Below, piece after piece: positions 37,472-47,964 of a DNA stretch of 64,000 nucleotides (positions are counted from its first letter, which is position 1; each line of letters begins with the position of its first letter). This DNA is from Eleftheria terrae (GTDB lineage: Bacteria > Pseudomonadota > Gammaproteobacteria > Burkholderiales > Burkholderiaceae_C). The stretch is taken from NCBI RefSeq assembly GCF_030419005.1, contig NZ_CP106952.1, forward strand, positions 124,001-188,000, read 5' to 3'. Position numbers and translations under genes: made by a program. Under the pieces are notes generated by a model that saw only the letters and a list, made by a program, of their open reading frames with translations, was not told where the DNA came from and did no database searches.

Positions 37472-39409
37472 TCAGCGGCGCTTGATGAAGTCGATCACGC
37501 CCTGCAGGGTGAGCGGATCGTCGTCGAAGGCGCCATGCGTGGCGGCTGCGCTGGCCGGCCCCGGCGCCAGGTGCTGCGTCACGTTCGGCAGGCCGGCCAG
37601 ATAACCCTCGGCGTACTTCTGAAGGCCGAGCAGCGGCGTACTCACGCCGCCCTCGAAGGACTCGGACACCAGGTAGAGGATGGACCGCCGGTAAGGACCG
37701 CAGCTGCCGTCATCCTGCTCGGCGCGATCGGTCAGGTGGAACTGCTGGTAGCGCTTCACGCTGCCGTCGCGCAGGCGCGGCGCCACCAGGGTGTCGAACA
37801 GGTCGAGCCGCACGCCGGGCGCCAGGAAGCTGAGCGACTCGAAGTGCATGCCCTGCTTCACCAGCCGGTGCACGATGTGGCTGTGCACCACGCTGCCGGC
37901 GGAATGCGCCACCAGGTGCAGCCGTACCTGGCCGGCCTGCACCGCCTCGCGGAAATGCTGGTAGAGCAGCACCGCGCCGGCCTCGGCATGGCCGCTGATG
38001 GCATCCGCGTTCTGCTTCACCTCGTCCCAGATGAGCGTGCCGGGTCGCGACAGCAGCCGCTCCAGCCGCTGGTTCCACAGGCGCTTCATGCTGTCGGCCA
38101 GGCCCCCCGTCAGGCGGGGCACGCCCTTCACCGCATCCTCCAGCCGGTTGAGCACGGTGGTCCAGAAGTCGGTCTCCCACATCAGGAAGACCGGGAAGAT
38201 GCGTTGCCCGTAGAGCTGCGGCACCCAGCGCGCGGCGACGGTCGCCGCGTCCTGCTCGCTGACGATGCCGCCGTGCGCGTACACGCACACGTCCACCGGC
38301 TGGTCCTGCAGGCCCCAGCGCTCGCGCGCCTCGCTCAGGTGCAGGTCGACCAGGGCCCGCACGTCGTCGACCTGTGTGCGGAACACGCCCGAATTGCTCA
38401 GGAAGCCGTTGTTGCCGACGTTGACGACGAAGGGCGACAGCTCCCGGTCGCGCAGCACCTCGTTGGCCGGCAGCAGGACCTTGCCTTCACCACTGGTGCG
38501 CAGGGTGCTGGCGCGGGAGATCGCACGATGCTCCTGCGTCACCACCCCGAGCTGGGCCACCCAGCAGTCCATCGCATTGGCCAGCCAGTCGTCGTAGCTC
38601 AGCAGTGCCAGGCCGTAGCTGCCCCACTGCACGCCCCAGGAGTTCTGGATGAGGAAGCCGACCTCGTTGTATCCCACGATCGCGAAGGCATGGCCCGGGT
38701 GCAGCGTGCGATCGCCGTCCCAGGGAATGGTCCAGATGGACTTGAAGCCATTGGGGCGCGCCGCACGGTGCGGTGCCTCGAAGCCGGACTCCCAGGCCGG
38801 GTGGCAACCGGCGCTCGCGAACAGGATGCCCACCTCGTTCAGCGCGGCATGCAGGTCGGTGATCTGGTCCACCGCAACCCGGTAGTAGGAGCCGAGCGGC
38901 CGGTTCACCGCGTCGAGCCACCAGTCTTCGTCGGGATCGTTGCTGGCGCCGGGCATCGCGACGCCGGTGGGCCACAGCGCATCGTCGCAGGCGCCGTGCT
39001 TGAACCAGCCCTTGAGGGCGCCACGCAAGCTGCTGCCCTCGTCCTCCACCGAGCCGGGAAACTCGTCATAGCGGCGCGCCATGGAGTACAGCATGTACGG
39101 TGAAATGCTGGGCGCCCGTTCCCGCCCGCTTTTCCTCAGCAGGTGCTCCACCACGCTGGACAGCGCAAAGCCGGTGCAGGCCCGGGTCTCGCCCTGCTGC
39201 TTCACCGGCAGCGCAATGCCGGGAAACAGCGCAGTGGCCGGCGCCACCGAGACATTGGGGATGAAGAGGCGGTCGCGCAGGTCGATCGCGTCGGGCCGGG
39301 CCGAGCGCAGCGGCTTCGGCGGCGCCGCAGAGGCTCGGCCCAGCAGGCGGGCGGCCGACGCACGGGTTCTTGCCTCCGACCTCGACGCAGGAGCTCGGGT
39401 TGCAGCCAT
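37472..39409 (-). CDS. Papain-like cysteine protease fused to an alpha/beta serine hydrolase
   Basis: 645 residues from the ATG at 39409, with GGGAGA upstream. No signal peptide is visible. Residues about 40-300 form a C1A peptidase: LPVKQQGETRACTGFALSSV gives the oxyanion Gln and catalytic Cys, HPGHAFAIVGYNEVGF the His, and IQNSWGVQWGSYG the Asn. Residues about 360-640 look like an alpha/beta hydrolase: VDVCVYAHGGI at the first strand, the nucleophile elbow LHLVAHSAGSVVH, and a late THGAF histidine candidate. Both active sites appear complete. The combination is unusual. The substrate is unknown; peptide plus ester or lipid cleavage, toxin-like activity or processing are possibilities. A weak promoter (TTGACG-N17-GACCAT, minus strand, 39471-39443) lies upstream. 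Confidence 0.8.
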   Translation of the reverse strand: MAATRAPASRSEARTRASAARLLGRASAAPPKPLRSARPDAIDLRDRLFIPNVSVAPATALFPGIALPVKQQGETRACTGFALSSVVEHLLRKSGRERAPSISPYMLYSMARRYDEFPGSVEDEGSSLRGALKGWFKHGACDDALWPTGVAMPGASNDPDEDWWLDAVNRPLGSYYRVAVDQITDLHAALNEVGILFASAGCHPAWESGFEAPHRAARPNGFKSIWTIPWDGDRTLHPGHAFAIVGYNEVGFLIQNSWGVQWGSYGLALLSYDDWLANAMDCWVAQLGVVTQEHRAISRASTLRTSGEGKVLLPANEVLRDRELSPFVVNVGNNGFLSNSGVFRTQVDDVRALVDLHLSEARERWGLQDQPVDVCVYAHGGIVSEQDAATVAARWVPQLYGQRIFPVFLMWETDFWTTVLNRLEDAVKGVPRLTGGLADSMKRLWNQRLERLLSRPGTLIWDEVKQNADAISGHAEAGAVLLYQHFREAVQAGQVRLHLVAHSAGSVVHSHIVHRLVKQGMHFESLSFLAPGVRLDLFDTLVAPRLRDGSVKRYQQFHLTDRAEQDDGSCGPYRRSILYLVSESFEGGVSTPLLGLQKYAEGYLAGLPNVTQHLAPGPASAAATHGAFDDDPLTLQGVIDFIKRR

Positions 39410-39540
39410 GGTTGTCTCCCTGGAATGTCACCTGTTTTGGGCATGGTCGACATCGCAAGGAACTGCGTCAATCCCCAGTTATATGGGAGGCCCCTGCTTC
39501 CCTTGGGTGCTTGACAGGCCGGCGGGCGGGGACGGGGCGC

Positions 39541-39714
39541 TCAACCGGGCCGCCGCCGTGCGGCCACCCAGGCAGCCACGCCGAGGCCGCTGAGGGCCAG
39601 CCCGTAGGGGCCCGGTTCCGCATCAAGTGCCAACTGGCCAGCGGTGGCCTGCCACAACGCGGCACCACCGCAGGCAAGGGCCACGATGGCGGTCCAGACG
39701 ATCTTGCGGTTCAT
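39541..39714 (-). CDS. Minimal PEP-CTERM-like peptide
   Basis: 57 residues from the ATG of MNRKIVWTAIVALACGG. An N-terminal signal-like hydrophobic stretch is followed after only a few residues by AEPGPYGLALSGLGVAAWVA and an ARRR end. The second half matches the tripartite PEP-CTERM sorting signal, with almost no mature sequence in between. It might also be a simple two-helix membrane peptide. It lies between ettA and the protease/hydrolase gene, all on the minus strand, 131 bases upstream of the latter. Confidence 0.6.
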   Translation of the reverse strand: MNRKIVWTAIVALACGGAALWQATAGQLALDAEPGPYGLALSGLGVAAWVAARRRPG

Positions 39715-39843
39715 CTCAGGGTTCTCCCGGTACGACATGAGGGGCAGTACACCCGGATGCGATGACCTGCCCATGACAGGACACTGCCGCTTGCATTTCG
39801 CTTCACAGCAGAAGCACGGCGCGGGCGGCCTGGAAATGGAAAA

Positions 39844-39865
39844 AGGGGCGGCTGGTGCCGCCCCT
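39844..39865 (-). terminator. Rho-independent terminator of ettA
   Basis: A nine-base-pair stem (AGGGGCGGC with GCCGCCCCT) with a TGGT loop, 22 bases after the ettA stop on the minus strand, followed there by TTTTTCCATTTCC. Confidence 0.75.
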
Positions 39866-39887
39866 GTCCGACGTCTCGAATGCGGGA

Positions 39888-41555
<1,668 letters not shown>

Positions 41556-41689
41556 GGCGTGACGTGTCCTGAGGTTCTGTGAAGCAAAAAGCGCGGAAAA
41601 ACCCGCGCATACCCGGCTATTGTCGCCGCAACCCGGGTCGCTGTGGAAAGGCCGCACACCGCGGGCCGGCACGCACCGGCGCGAACGGG

Positions 41690-41732
41690 TACAATTGCTC
41701 CCGCGGCGCCACTTCCAGTCACGGCGCCGCGG
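41690..41732 (+). promoter_or_regulatory. Promoter and 5'-end hairpin of the rhlE leader
   Basis: A -10-like TACAAT (41690-41695) is followed within about six bases by a perfect 10-base-pair inverted repeat, CCGCGGCGCC (41701-41710) and GGCGCCGCGG (41723-41732), with a 12-base loop and then TCGTTTC. The transcript would begin at or in this hairpin, about 130 bases before the helicase ATG. No good -35 box is visible. Confidence 0.5.
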
Positions 41733-41833
41733 TCGTTTCAGACTCCTTCACACCCCATCTGCCTACGACTGGTGCCCTCCACGAGCGGCAACAGGCCGAT
41801 CATCGACGCTCCCTGGCAGGAGCGAATTCCCGG

Positions 41834-43399
41834 ATGAAATTTGCTGAACTCGGCTTGGCCGAGCCCATCTTGCGCGCCGTGCAGGAACAGGGCTACGACA
41901 CCCCGACCCCGATTCAACTGCAGGCCATTCCCGCTGTCATCAGCGGTGGCGACCTGCTCGCCGGTGCCCAGACCGGCACCGGCAAGACCGCCGGCTTCAC
42001 ACTGCCGCTGCTGCACAAGCTGGCGGCCACCAAGGTGGTACGCGACGCACGCGGCCGCCTGCCCATCCGTGCCCTCATCCTCACCCCCACCCGCGAGCTG
42101 GCGGCGCAGGTCGAGGAAAGCGTGCGCACCTACGGCAAGTACCTGCCGCTGAAGTCCATGGTGATGTTCGGCGGCGTCGGCATGGGCCCGCAGGTCGACG
42201 CGCTGCGCCGCGGCGTCGACATCCTGGTGGCCACCCCTGGCCGCCTGCTCGACCACCACCAGCAAGGCACGCTGGACCTCAGCAAGGTCGAGTACTTCGT
42301 GCTGGACGAGGCCGACCGCATGCTGGACATGGGCTTCATCCACGACATCAAGAAGGTGCTGGCCATCGTGCCGGCGCAGAAGCAGAGCCTGCTGTTCTCG
42401 GCCACCTTCTCGGACGAGATCAAGGCCCTGGCCGAGCGCCTGCTGAACAAGCCACAGGTCATCGAGGTGGCGCGCCGCAACACCACGGCCGAGACGATCG
42501 CGCAGAAGATCCACCCGGTGGACCGCGACAGCAAGAAGGAACTGCTGGCCCACCTGATCAAGCAGAACGACTGGCACCAGGTGCTGGTGTTCACCCGCAT
42601 GAAGCACGGTGCCAACCGGCTGGTCGAATTCCTGCAGAAGGAAGACATCACCGCGATGGCCATCCACGGCAACAAGAGCCAGGGTGCCCGCACCCGTGCG
42701 CTGGCCGAGTTCAAGACCGGCGAGCTGCAGGTGCTGGTGGCCACCGACATCGCGGCGCGCGGCATTGACATCGACCAGTTGCCGCACGTCGTGAACTACG
42801 AGCTGCCCAACGTGCCGGAAGACTATGTGCACCGCATCGGCCGCACCGGCCGCGCCGGCGCGCAGGGCGAGGCGATCTCGCTGGTGTGCGTCGACGAGGA
42901 AGGCTTCCTGCGCGACATCGAGAAGCTGATCAAGCGCCAGATCCCGCGTGAGGTGGTGCCCGGCTTCGAGCCCGACCCGAATGCCAAGCCCGAGCCGATC
43001 AAGCTCGGCCGCATGACCCTGCATGGCGGCCTCGGCGGCAGCCGCAGCGGCGGCGGCGGCGGTGGTGGTGGCGACCGGGCTGGCGGCGGCCGCTCCGGCG
43101 GACGGCGCCCGCAAGCGGGCGGTGGCCAGGGCCAGGCTCCTGCGCGTGCCGCGCAGGGTGGCGGCCAGGCTCATGGCGGCGGCAACCGGGCCCCGGCACC
43201 GGCACGCCCGCAGCAGCACGCGCCGCGTTCGGCAGCAGGCGGCCAGGGCCAGCCGGCCGGCACCCCGGCGCGGCCGGCCAATGCCGGCGCGTCTCGCAGC
43301 GGACAAGGCGGCGCGGGGGGTCAGCGCAGCGGCACGTCCTCCGGCAAGCCCGCCGGGCAGGGAGCTGCCCTGCTCGGCGGCAAGCCGCCGCGTCGCTGA
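41834..43399 (+). CDS. rhlE: DEAD-box RNA helicase RhlE
   Basis: 521 residues from [16 protein letters not shown]; longer upstream reading is not family-like. All helicase motifs are present: [10 protein letters not shown] (Q motif), [31 protein letters not shown], and [10 protein letters not shown] in the C-terminal domain. After residue about 395 the protein becomes a Gly/Ala/Arg/Gln-rich tail of about 125 residues, which probably binds RNA and drives condensation. RhlE helicases remodel rRNA and mRNA structure, especially in the cold. The gene is divergent from ettA. Confidence 0.93.
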   Translation: MKFAELGLAEPILRAVQEQGYDTPTPIQLQAIPAVISGGDLLAGAQTGTGKTAGFTLPLLHKLAATKVVRDARGRLPIRALILTPTRELAAQVEESVRTYGKYLPLKSMVMFGGVGMGPQVDALRRGVDILVATPGRLLDHHQQGTLDLSKVEYFVLDEADRMLDMGFIHDIKKVLAIVPAQKQSLLFSATFSDEIKALAERLLNKPQVIEVARRNTTAETIAQKIHPVDRDSKKELLAHLIKQNDWHQVLVFTRMKHGANRLVEFLQKEDITAMAIHGNKSQGARTRALAEFKTGELQVLVATDIAARGIDIDQLPHVVNYELPNVPEDYVHRIGRTGRAGAQGEAISLVCVDEEGFLRDIEKLIKRQIPREVVPGFEPDPNAKPEPIKLGRMTLHGGLGGSRSGGGGGGGGDRAGGGRSGGRRPQAGGGQGQAPARAAQGGGQAHGGGNRAPAPARPQQHAPRSAAGGQGQPAGTPARPANAGASRSGQGGAGGQRSGTSSGKPAGQGAALLGGKPPRR

Positions 43400-43649
43400 A
43401 GCGACTCCACGGGCCGGGCGCCTGCCCGGCCCTGCCACCCGGCCCGCCCTTGGCCCCTCGCCATGGCTGCGGGCCTTTTGCCTGGCGCCCGGCTCGCCGG
43501 CTGTGCCTCATGCGCCGCCGGCGGCTGACTTGCCTCCCCTGAGCTGAGGGGGGATCGAGACTCCCTGAGCACGCGCCGCTCGACTACGATGGCGCCGCCC
43601 CGAACGGGCCGCCACGGCAGCGCCGCGGCGCAGAATCACGGATGCCTCG

Positions 43650-44924
43650 ATGAACTCCCCCGCGCCGCCGGCCCGTGCCCGGCCGGCACCTCCCGCCCGC
43701 CCCTTCCTGCACCGGCGCCAGCTGCGCCTGCTGCCGGGCCTGTGTCAGGCGGCCGCAGCCACAGCCGGCCTGGTGCTGCTGGCGCCGCCGGCCACCCAGC
43801 TGGCCACCGAGCCGGGATTTCTCACCGTACTGGCGCGCATGGCCTTCACGCTGGCGCTGCTGGTCGGGCTGCTGGTCGCCCTGCATGACAGCTACCAAGC
43901 CGCCCGGCAGGGGCAGGGGCCGCGCTCCAACCCCCTCTGGTGGGCCCATCTGACCGTTCTGGCGCTGCTGTGCGCGCTGGCCTGGCAGGTGGGCGAGCGA
44001 AGCTCGGCCGCGGAAGGTGCTGCGCGTGCCGAACGTGAACAGCGCAAGGAACGCGAGCAGGGGCTGCAGGCGGTGCGCGACACCCTGTCCGGCGACGATC
44101 CGGCGGACACACAAGCCGCCCTGGCGGGCTTGCCCCCGGCGGTGCGCAGAGACGACCAGGCCATGGCCGAGCTGGCCCGCATGGCCGGCCCGCTGCACCC
44201 GGAACAGCTGAAGCTGGTGATGCTGGCCACCCTGCCCGAAGGCCGCACCGCGGACTTCTTCGAGTCGCTGATGCAGCAAGCGGGCGAAGCCGGCGAGGTC
44301 AGCCTGCTATCTTGGCTGCTGGAGCAGGGCCGCGCATCGGGCAGCCGCTTCGCCGAGCCGGCCGCGCTCGGCGCGGCACTGCAGGGAGCCACACGGGCCC
44401 ACTCGGTCGAAGCCCTGCAGTGGGCGCTGGGCCAGGGGGCGCCGGCCGCCGGACGCGGCCTGCTGAGTCTGTGCATCCACAGTGAGGAGGGCCGGGCCGA
44501 TCCGCAAGCACCTGCCCAGGTGCTGGACCTGCTGCTGAAAGCAGGCGCCGACCCGAACGAGCAGGAAGATCGCTACCGCCTGCCCACCCCGCTGGTGACC
44601 GCGGCGAGGATGCGCGACCACGATGCCATGCGCCGGCTGCTGCGCGCAGGCGCCGATGCCCGGCTGCGCGGCACCCACTGGCCGGTGACTCCCCTGCAGG
44701 AAAGCGTCGAGCGGGGCGACCCGGAGGGTGTGCGCCTGCTGCTGCGGGCCGGCGCCGAGGCGGCAGCGGTCGTCGAACCCGACACCACCGAGCCACGCGC
44801 CGATGCCGGCACGGTCCACGCCCTGGCCCGCGAGCGGGCCGCCGCGGCCCGTCCCGCCGAGCGCAACGCACGCACCCGGGTGGCCGCGCTGGTCGAGCAG
44901 GCGCTTGCCCCGGCCTCCCACTGA
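43650..44924 (+). CDS. Membrane-anchored ankyrin-repeat protein
   Basis: 424 residues. Two N-terminal hydrophobic helices (about 30-50 and 62-80) and a third (WWAHLTVLALLCALAWQVG) place it in a membrane. A charged helical region follows (EGAARAEREQRKEREQG), then ankyrin-type repeats from about residue 215: LLSWLLEQGRAS, VLDLLLKAGADPNEQ, AMRRLLRAGADARLRG and GVRLLLRAGAEAAA. Ankyrin repeats bind proteins. The stop is 19 bases before the next small membrane protein, which precedes an ECF sigma factor gene and a second membrane-anchored ankyrin protein, so a shared function is likely. The binding partner is unknown. Confidence 0.78.
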   Translation: MNSPAPPARARPAPPARPFLHRRQLRLLPGLCQAAAATAGLVLLAPPATQLATEPGFLTVLARMAFTLALLVGLLVALHDSYQAARQGQGPRSNPLWWAHLTVLALLCALAWQVGERSSAAEGAARAEREQRKEREQGLQAVRDTLSGDDPADTQAALAGLPPAVRRDDQAMAELARMAGPLHPEQLKLVMLATLPEGRTADFFESLMQQAGEAGEVSLLSWLLEQGRASGSRFAEPAALGAALQGATRAHSVEALQWALGQGAPAAGRGLLSLCIHSEEGRADPQAPAQVLDLLLKAGADPNEQEDRYRLPTPLVTAARMRDHDAMRRLLRAGADARLRGTHWPVTPLQESVERGDPEGVRLLLRAGAEAAAVVEPDTTEPRADAGTVHALARERAAAARPAERNARTRVAALVEQALAPASH

Positions 44925-44943
44925 CCCCGCATCTTCACCGTCC

Positions 44944-45324
44944 ATGACTGCCACGTCCTCCGGCCCCGACACCAGTCCCGATGCCACTCCGGCGTCCACG
45001 CCCGGTCCCGGCCCGGCGCCCCGCGGTGCCGGCAGCCTGCTGCGCGCCGGCCTCTGCACCTTCTGGGCCGCCGTCTTCGGTGCCCTCGCATTGCTGACCG
45101 CCATGACGGTGGCCGGCAGGCCGGCCGGAGACCAGCGCCTGGCGCTGTCGCTGGCGGTCTTCCTCGGCGGCGCCTGCGCACTGCAACTGTCGTCCGCCCG
45201 CCATACCGGCCGGGCCCTCCTGTTCCTGCTGCTGGCGCTGCCGGTGGTACTGGTCGACCTGCTCTGGCTGGCCAGCCTGGCGCTGGGTGCCTTGCTCAGC
45301 GGCGTGCAGTGGCGCATCGGCTGA
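44944..45324 (+). CDS. Small integral membrane protein, unknown
   Basis: 126 residues from MTATSSGPDTSPD. A Pro/Gly-rich N-terminal third is followed by three hydrophobic helices (about 33-53, 65-80 and 88-118). I do not recognise a family. It lies between an ankyrin protein and an ECF sigma factor on the same strand, with short gaps, and may belong to that operon. Confidence 0.6.
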   Translation: MTATSSGPDTSPDATPASTPGPGPAPRGAGSLLRAGLCTFWAAVFGALALLTAMTVAGRPAGDQRLALSLAVFLGGACALQLSSARHTGRALLFLLLALPVVLVDLLWLASLALGALLSGVQWRIG

Positions 45325-45526
45325 TCCGGCTCTGGGGATCGTTAACCCCGTCCCCGCGGCGGCTGCGTTTCACCGGGCTGATGCCGCCGCAGACTCGCCC
45401 GCCATGCCACCCCCAGACGCCCTGCCCCCGCCCGATGATCCGGCCACCGCACCGACCATCCAGTGCGGCGTCGCACCGGTCGCCTGCCCGCCCCGGGACA
45501 CCGCAGCGGACGCACAATGGCGGCCC

Positions 45527-46156
45527 ATGACGGCGCCCGACCTCCCCGCCCCGCCCGAGATGTCGCCCAGCGACGAGGCCCTGATGCTCGCCTACGCCGG
45601 CGGCGATCCGCGCGCCTTCGCCACGCTCTACGAGCGCCATGAGCGGGCGGTCTACCGATTCATCCTGCGGCGGGTGGGCAGCCTGTCGGGCAGCGGAGTG
45701 GCGGACGAGCTGCACCAGGAAACCTGGTTCAGCGTGGCCCGCCAGGCGCCGCGCTACCAGCCGACGGCTCGCTTCACCACCTGGCTCTACACGATCGCCC
45801 GCAGCCGCGTCATCGACCACCTGCGCCGGCTGCAGACCAGCGGCGGGCCGCTGCGCTCCCTCGACGCCGAGCCGGCCGATGCAGACGGCGAGCTCCCTGC
45901 CCTGGCAGCCGGGCTGCAGGCCGACAGTGCGCAGGAACCCTTGCAGCAGCTGCAGACGCGCGAGCAGGCGCGGGCCTTCCTCGCCGCGGTCGACCGCCTG
46001 CCGAGCGAGCAGCGAGAGGCCTTCCTGCTGCAGGCCGAAGCCGGCCTCAGCGTCGAGGACATCGCCAGCGCCACCGGCGTCGGTGCTGAAACGGCCAAGA
46101 GCCGCCTGCGCTATGCGCGCACCAAGCTGCGCCAGGCCCTGGCTGCATGGCTGTGA
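45527..46156 (+). CDS. ECF-type RNA polymerase sigma factor
   Basis: 209 residues from the ATG at 45527; an earlier in-frame ATG at 45403 would add 41 Pro-rich residues without family similarity. Region 2 is seen in AFATLYERHERAVYRFILRRVG, ELHQETWFSVARQAPRYQ and FTTWLYTIARSRVIDHLRR. Region 4 is LPSEQREAFLLQAEAGLSVEDIASATGVGAETAKSRLRYAR. It recruits core polymerase to a small regulon. The next gene starts 10 bases after its stop and encodes a membrane-spanning ankyrin protein that may serve as anti-sigma factor, since such factors usually follow ECF genes. Confidence 0.9.
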   Translation: MTAPDLPAPPEMSPSDEALMLAYAGGDPRAFATLYERHERAVYRFILRRVGSLSGSGVADELHQETWFSVARQAPRYQPTARFTTWLYTIARSRVIDHLRRLQTSGGPLRSLDAEPADADGELPALAAGLQADSAQEPLQQLQTREQARAFLAAVDRLPSEQREAFLLQAEAGLSVEDIASATGVGAETAKSRLRYARTKLRQALAAWL

Positions 46157-46166
46157 AGGAGGCCTT

Positions 46167-47549
46167 GTGAATTCCCGTCGAGCCGCCCAGTCCGCCCCCA
46201 CCGACCCCCTGGTTCAGCAGTACCACGACGCGGTGCGGCTGGCCGAGCCGCCGGCCCGGCCCAGCGACACGGTGCGCGCCGCCATCCTGACCGAAGCCGC
46301 GCTGCAGGCCAGCGCCCGCTCGGCCGCTGCCCGGCCGCTGCCGGCCGCAGCGCCCGAGGCACCGGCCCGCCCGCACCGCCGACAGCTCGCCGCCCTGGCG
46401 TCGGTGGCGGTGCTCGGCATTGCGGGCCTGCTGGCCTGGCAGATGCAGCCGGCATCGCAGCTGGAAGAGCGCTTGGTGGCCCAGGCGCCCATGCAACCCG
46501 CGGCGGCCCCGGTGCAGCCGGCACCCGGCGGGGACGCTGCTGCCCCCGCCACGGCGGCAGCCCCCGGCGCAGCGGCCACGCCGGCCGCCCCGATGGCTGC
46601 CTTGCCTGCGCTGCAGGCAGGCGCCCAGGCACGCGAGCAGCAGGCGGCTGCGCCGTCTTCGGTGCGTCCCGCGGCACCGCAAGCGGTGGCGCGTGAGCAA
46701 ACGCACACCGCGTCAAGCGATGCGGCGCCGCCTCCCGCAGCGGCCAGGGCCGGCTTGCCAACGCCGGCCGCTCCCGCAGAACAGGTCGCCGCAGCCGGCG
46801 CCATGCCGCCGCCGGCCGCGCCCCGGGCCGCTGCGCCGACGCAGGAGCAGGCCGTGGCCGACGCGCTCTCGGTGACACGGCCGGCGCCCTTCGGCTACAC
46901 CCTGCCGCCGCCATTGACCGAGAGCGGTGCGCCAACCCGTGCGGCCTCGCCCGCCGACACAGCGGCGGCGCCCCCACCCGCCTCGGCTGCCGCCAGGGCT
47001 CGAACGCTGGCCGCACCGCCGTCGGACGCCGGCTTGCGCCGGGACGCTGGCGGCGCGCGTGGCGGCAAACCCCAAGAGGCGGCCCTGGCGGCCGCCGGCA
47101 CGGCCGCGCCAACGCCCTCGAAGCCGTCTGTGGCAGCGGGCCGAGCCGCGCCGTTGACGGGTGATGCGGCGGCGCTTCCTGCCGCCGTAGCCGCCGTAGC
47201 CGCCGGCGAGACGGCCGAGCGGCAGCGCCTGCTGGCCGCTGGGCTACCGCCCGACAGCCGCGACGTGCAACGCCGCACCGCCTTGATGGCCGCCGCGGCC
47301 GCCGGCGATACGGCCGAGCTGCAGCGCCTGCTGGCCACTGGGTTATCGCCCGACAGCCGCGACGTGCAGGGCCGCACCGCCTTGATGGCCGCCGCGGCCG
47401 CTGGGCAGCGCCGCGCGGTGGCCCTGCTGCTGCAGGCCAAGGCGGACCCGGCCCTGGCCGATGCCCAGGGGCGCCGTGCCGTTCAGCTGGCCCGCGAGGC
47501 CGGCCACGCCGACATCGTCCAGCTGCTCGAAGCCGCCGGCGACCGTTGA
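46167..47549 (+). CDS. Transmembrane ankyrin protein, possible anti-sigma factor
   Basis: 460 residues from a GTG at 46167, chosen because AAGGAGG lies a few bases ahead and no ATG fits. The N-terminal 70 residues are cytoplasmic (DPLVQQYHDAVRLAEPPARP), a helix at about 75-93 crosses the membrane (LAALASVAVLGIAGLLAW), then about 250 residues rich in Ala and Pro form a linker. The C-terminus has ankyrin repeats, two of them nearly identical 33-residue copies. The position just after an ECF sigma gene and the single-span topology suggest an anti-sigma role, but no zinc anti-sigma motif (HxxxCxxC) is present, so this is inference. Confidence 0.7.
   Translation: MNSRRAAQSAPTDPLVQQYHDAVRLAEPPARPSDTVRAAILTEAALQASARSAAARPLPAAAPEAPARPHRRQLAALASVAVLGIAGLLAWQMQPASQLEERLVAQAPMQPAAAPVQPAPGGDAAAPATAAAPGAAATPAAPMAALPALQAGAQAREQQAAAPSSVRPAAPQAVAREQTHTASSDAAPPPAAARAGLPTPAAPAEQVAAAGAMPPPAAPRAAAPTQEQAVADALSVTRPAPFGYTLPPPLTESGAPTRAASPADTAAAPPPASAAARARTLAAPPSDAGLRRDAGGARGGKPQEAALAAAGTAAPTPSKPSVAAGRAAPLTGDAAALPAAVAAVAAGETAERQRLLAAGLPPDSRDVQRRTALMAAAAAGDTAELQRLLATGLSPDSRDVQGRTALMAAAAAGQRRAVALLLQAKADPALADAQGRRAVQLAREAGHADIVQLLEAAGDR
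47202..47399 (+). repeat. 99-base tandem duplication inside the ankyrin gene
   Basis: Two in-frame units, 47202-47300 and 47301-47399, differ at seven positions by my count. Each encodes one 33-residue ankyrin repeat (GxTAExQRLLAxGLxPDSRDV). The near-identity at DNA level shows a recent duplication or gene conversion within the array. Confidence 0.9.
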
Positions 47550-47964
47550 GCTGCCAGCCAGCACCCCTCGGCCCTCCCGCACGGCCCATCCTTCTCACGG
47601 CACGGCCCAACCTTCTACATGGCCGCCCCCGCGTGACGGATGCCGCAGGGTGCCATGCCATGCTCGAAGTCCCGGGCTGGCGCGCCGCAAGACAATCTGG
47701 CACAATACAGCCCAAGCGCCGCAGCCTTGCGGCGCTTTTCGTTCATCCCCTCTGACCCTTTCAAGCCGGGCGCCCACACAGGTGCACTCCTCCGCGTCTT
47801 GAGTCCTGGTTGGCGGCGATGCCGTCGCACCTCCGACTCGGCCCTCGGGCCTCCCTCGATTCGCGACCCCACCTGAACACTTCCAGGCCCACATGGGCCG
47901 GGCGTGTTGCGGCGCTTCGATGTGGCTTGCTGCCACCGGCGCCTGCTTTTGCTTGAAAGAAGTC
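47550..47964. other. Leader region of the second DEAD-box helicase, no gene
   Basis: This 415-base gap contains the end of the sigma/ankyrin unit and a long 5' leader for the helicase. A perfect hairpin with following T residues at 47714-47739 is listed separately. I see no protein-coding gene. Confidence 0.55.
47714..47739 (+). promoter_or_regulatory. 5'-leader hairpin with T-run before DEAD-box helicase 2
   Basis: A perfect 10-base-pair stem, AAGCGCCGCA (47714-47723) with TGCGGCGCTT (47728-47737), loop GCCT, then TT C. It resembles an intrinsic terminator. A CACAAT -10-like box (47701-47706) ends seven bases before it, so the hairpin would be at the very 5' end of the message, about 250 bases ahead of the ATG. 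It could instead end transcripts from the preceding operon. Confidence 0.5.

Noticed and set aside
37472..39774. Toxin-antitoxin or antiphage module made of the protease/hydrolase and the small peptide
   Set aside because: The small peptide looks like an exosortase substrate rather than an antitoxin, and no defence genes or mobile elements are nearby, so I report only the unusual fusion.
47714..47739. Hairpin as a definite terminator of the sigma/ankyrin operon
   Set aside because: The T-run is short and the hairpin is 165 bases from the ankyrin stop, next to a -10-like box. A leader element fits at least as well, so it is left open.
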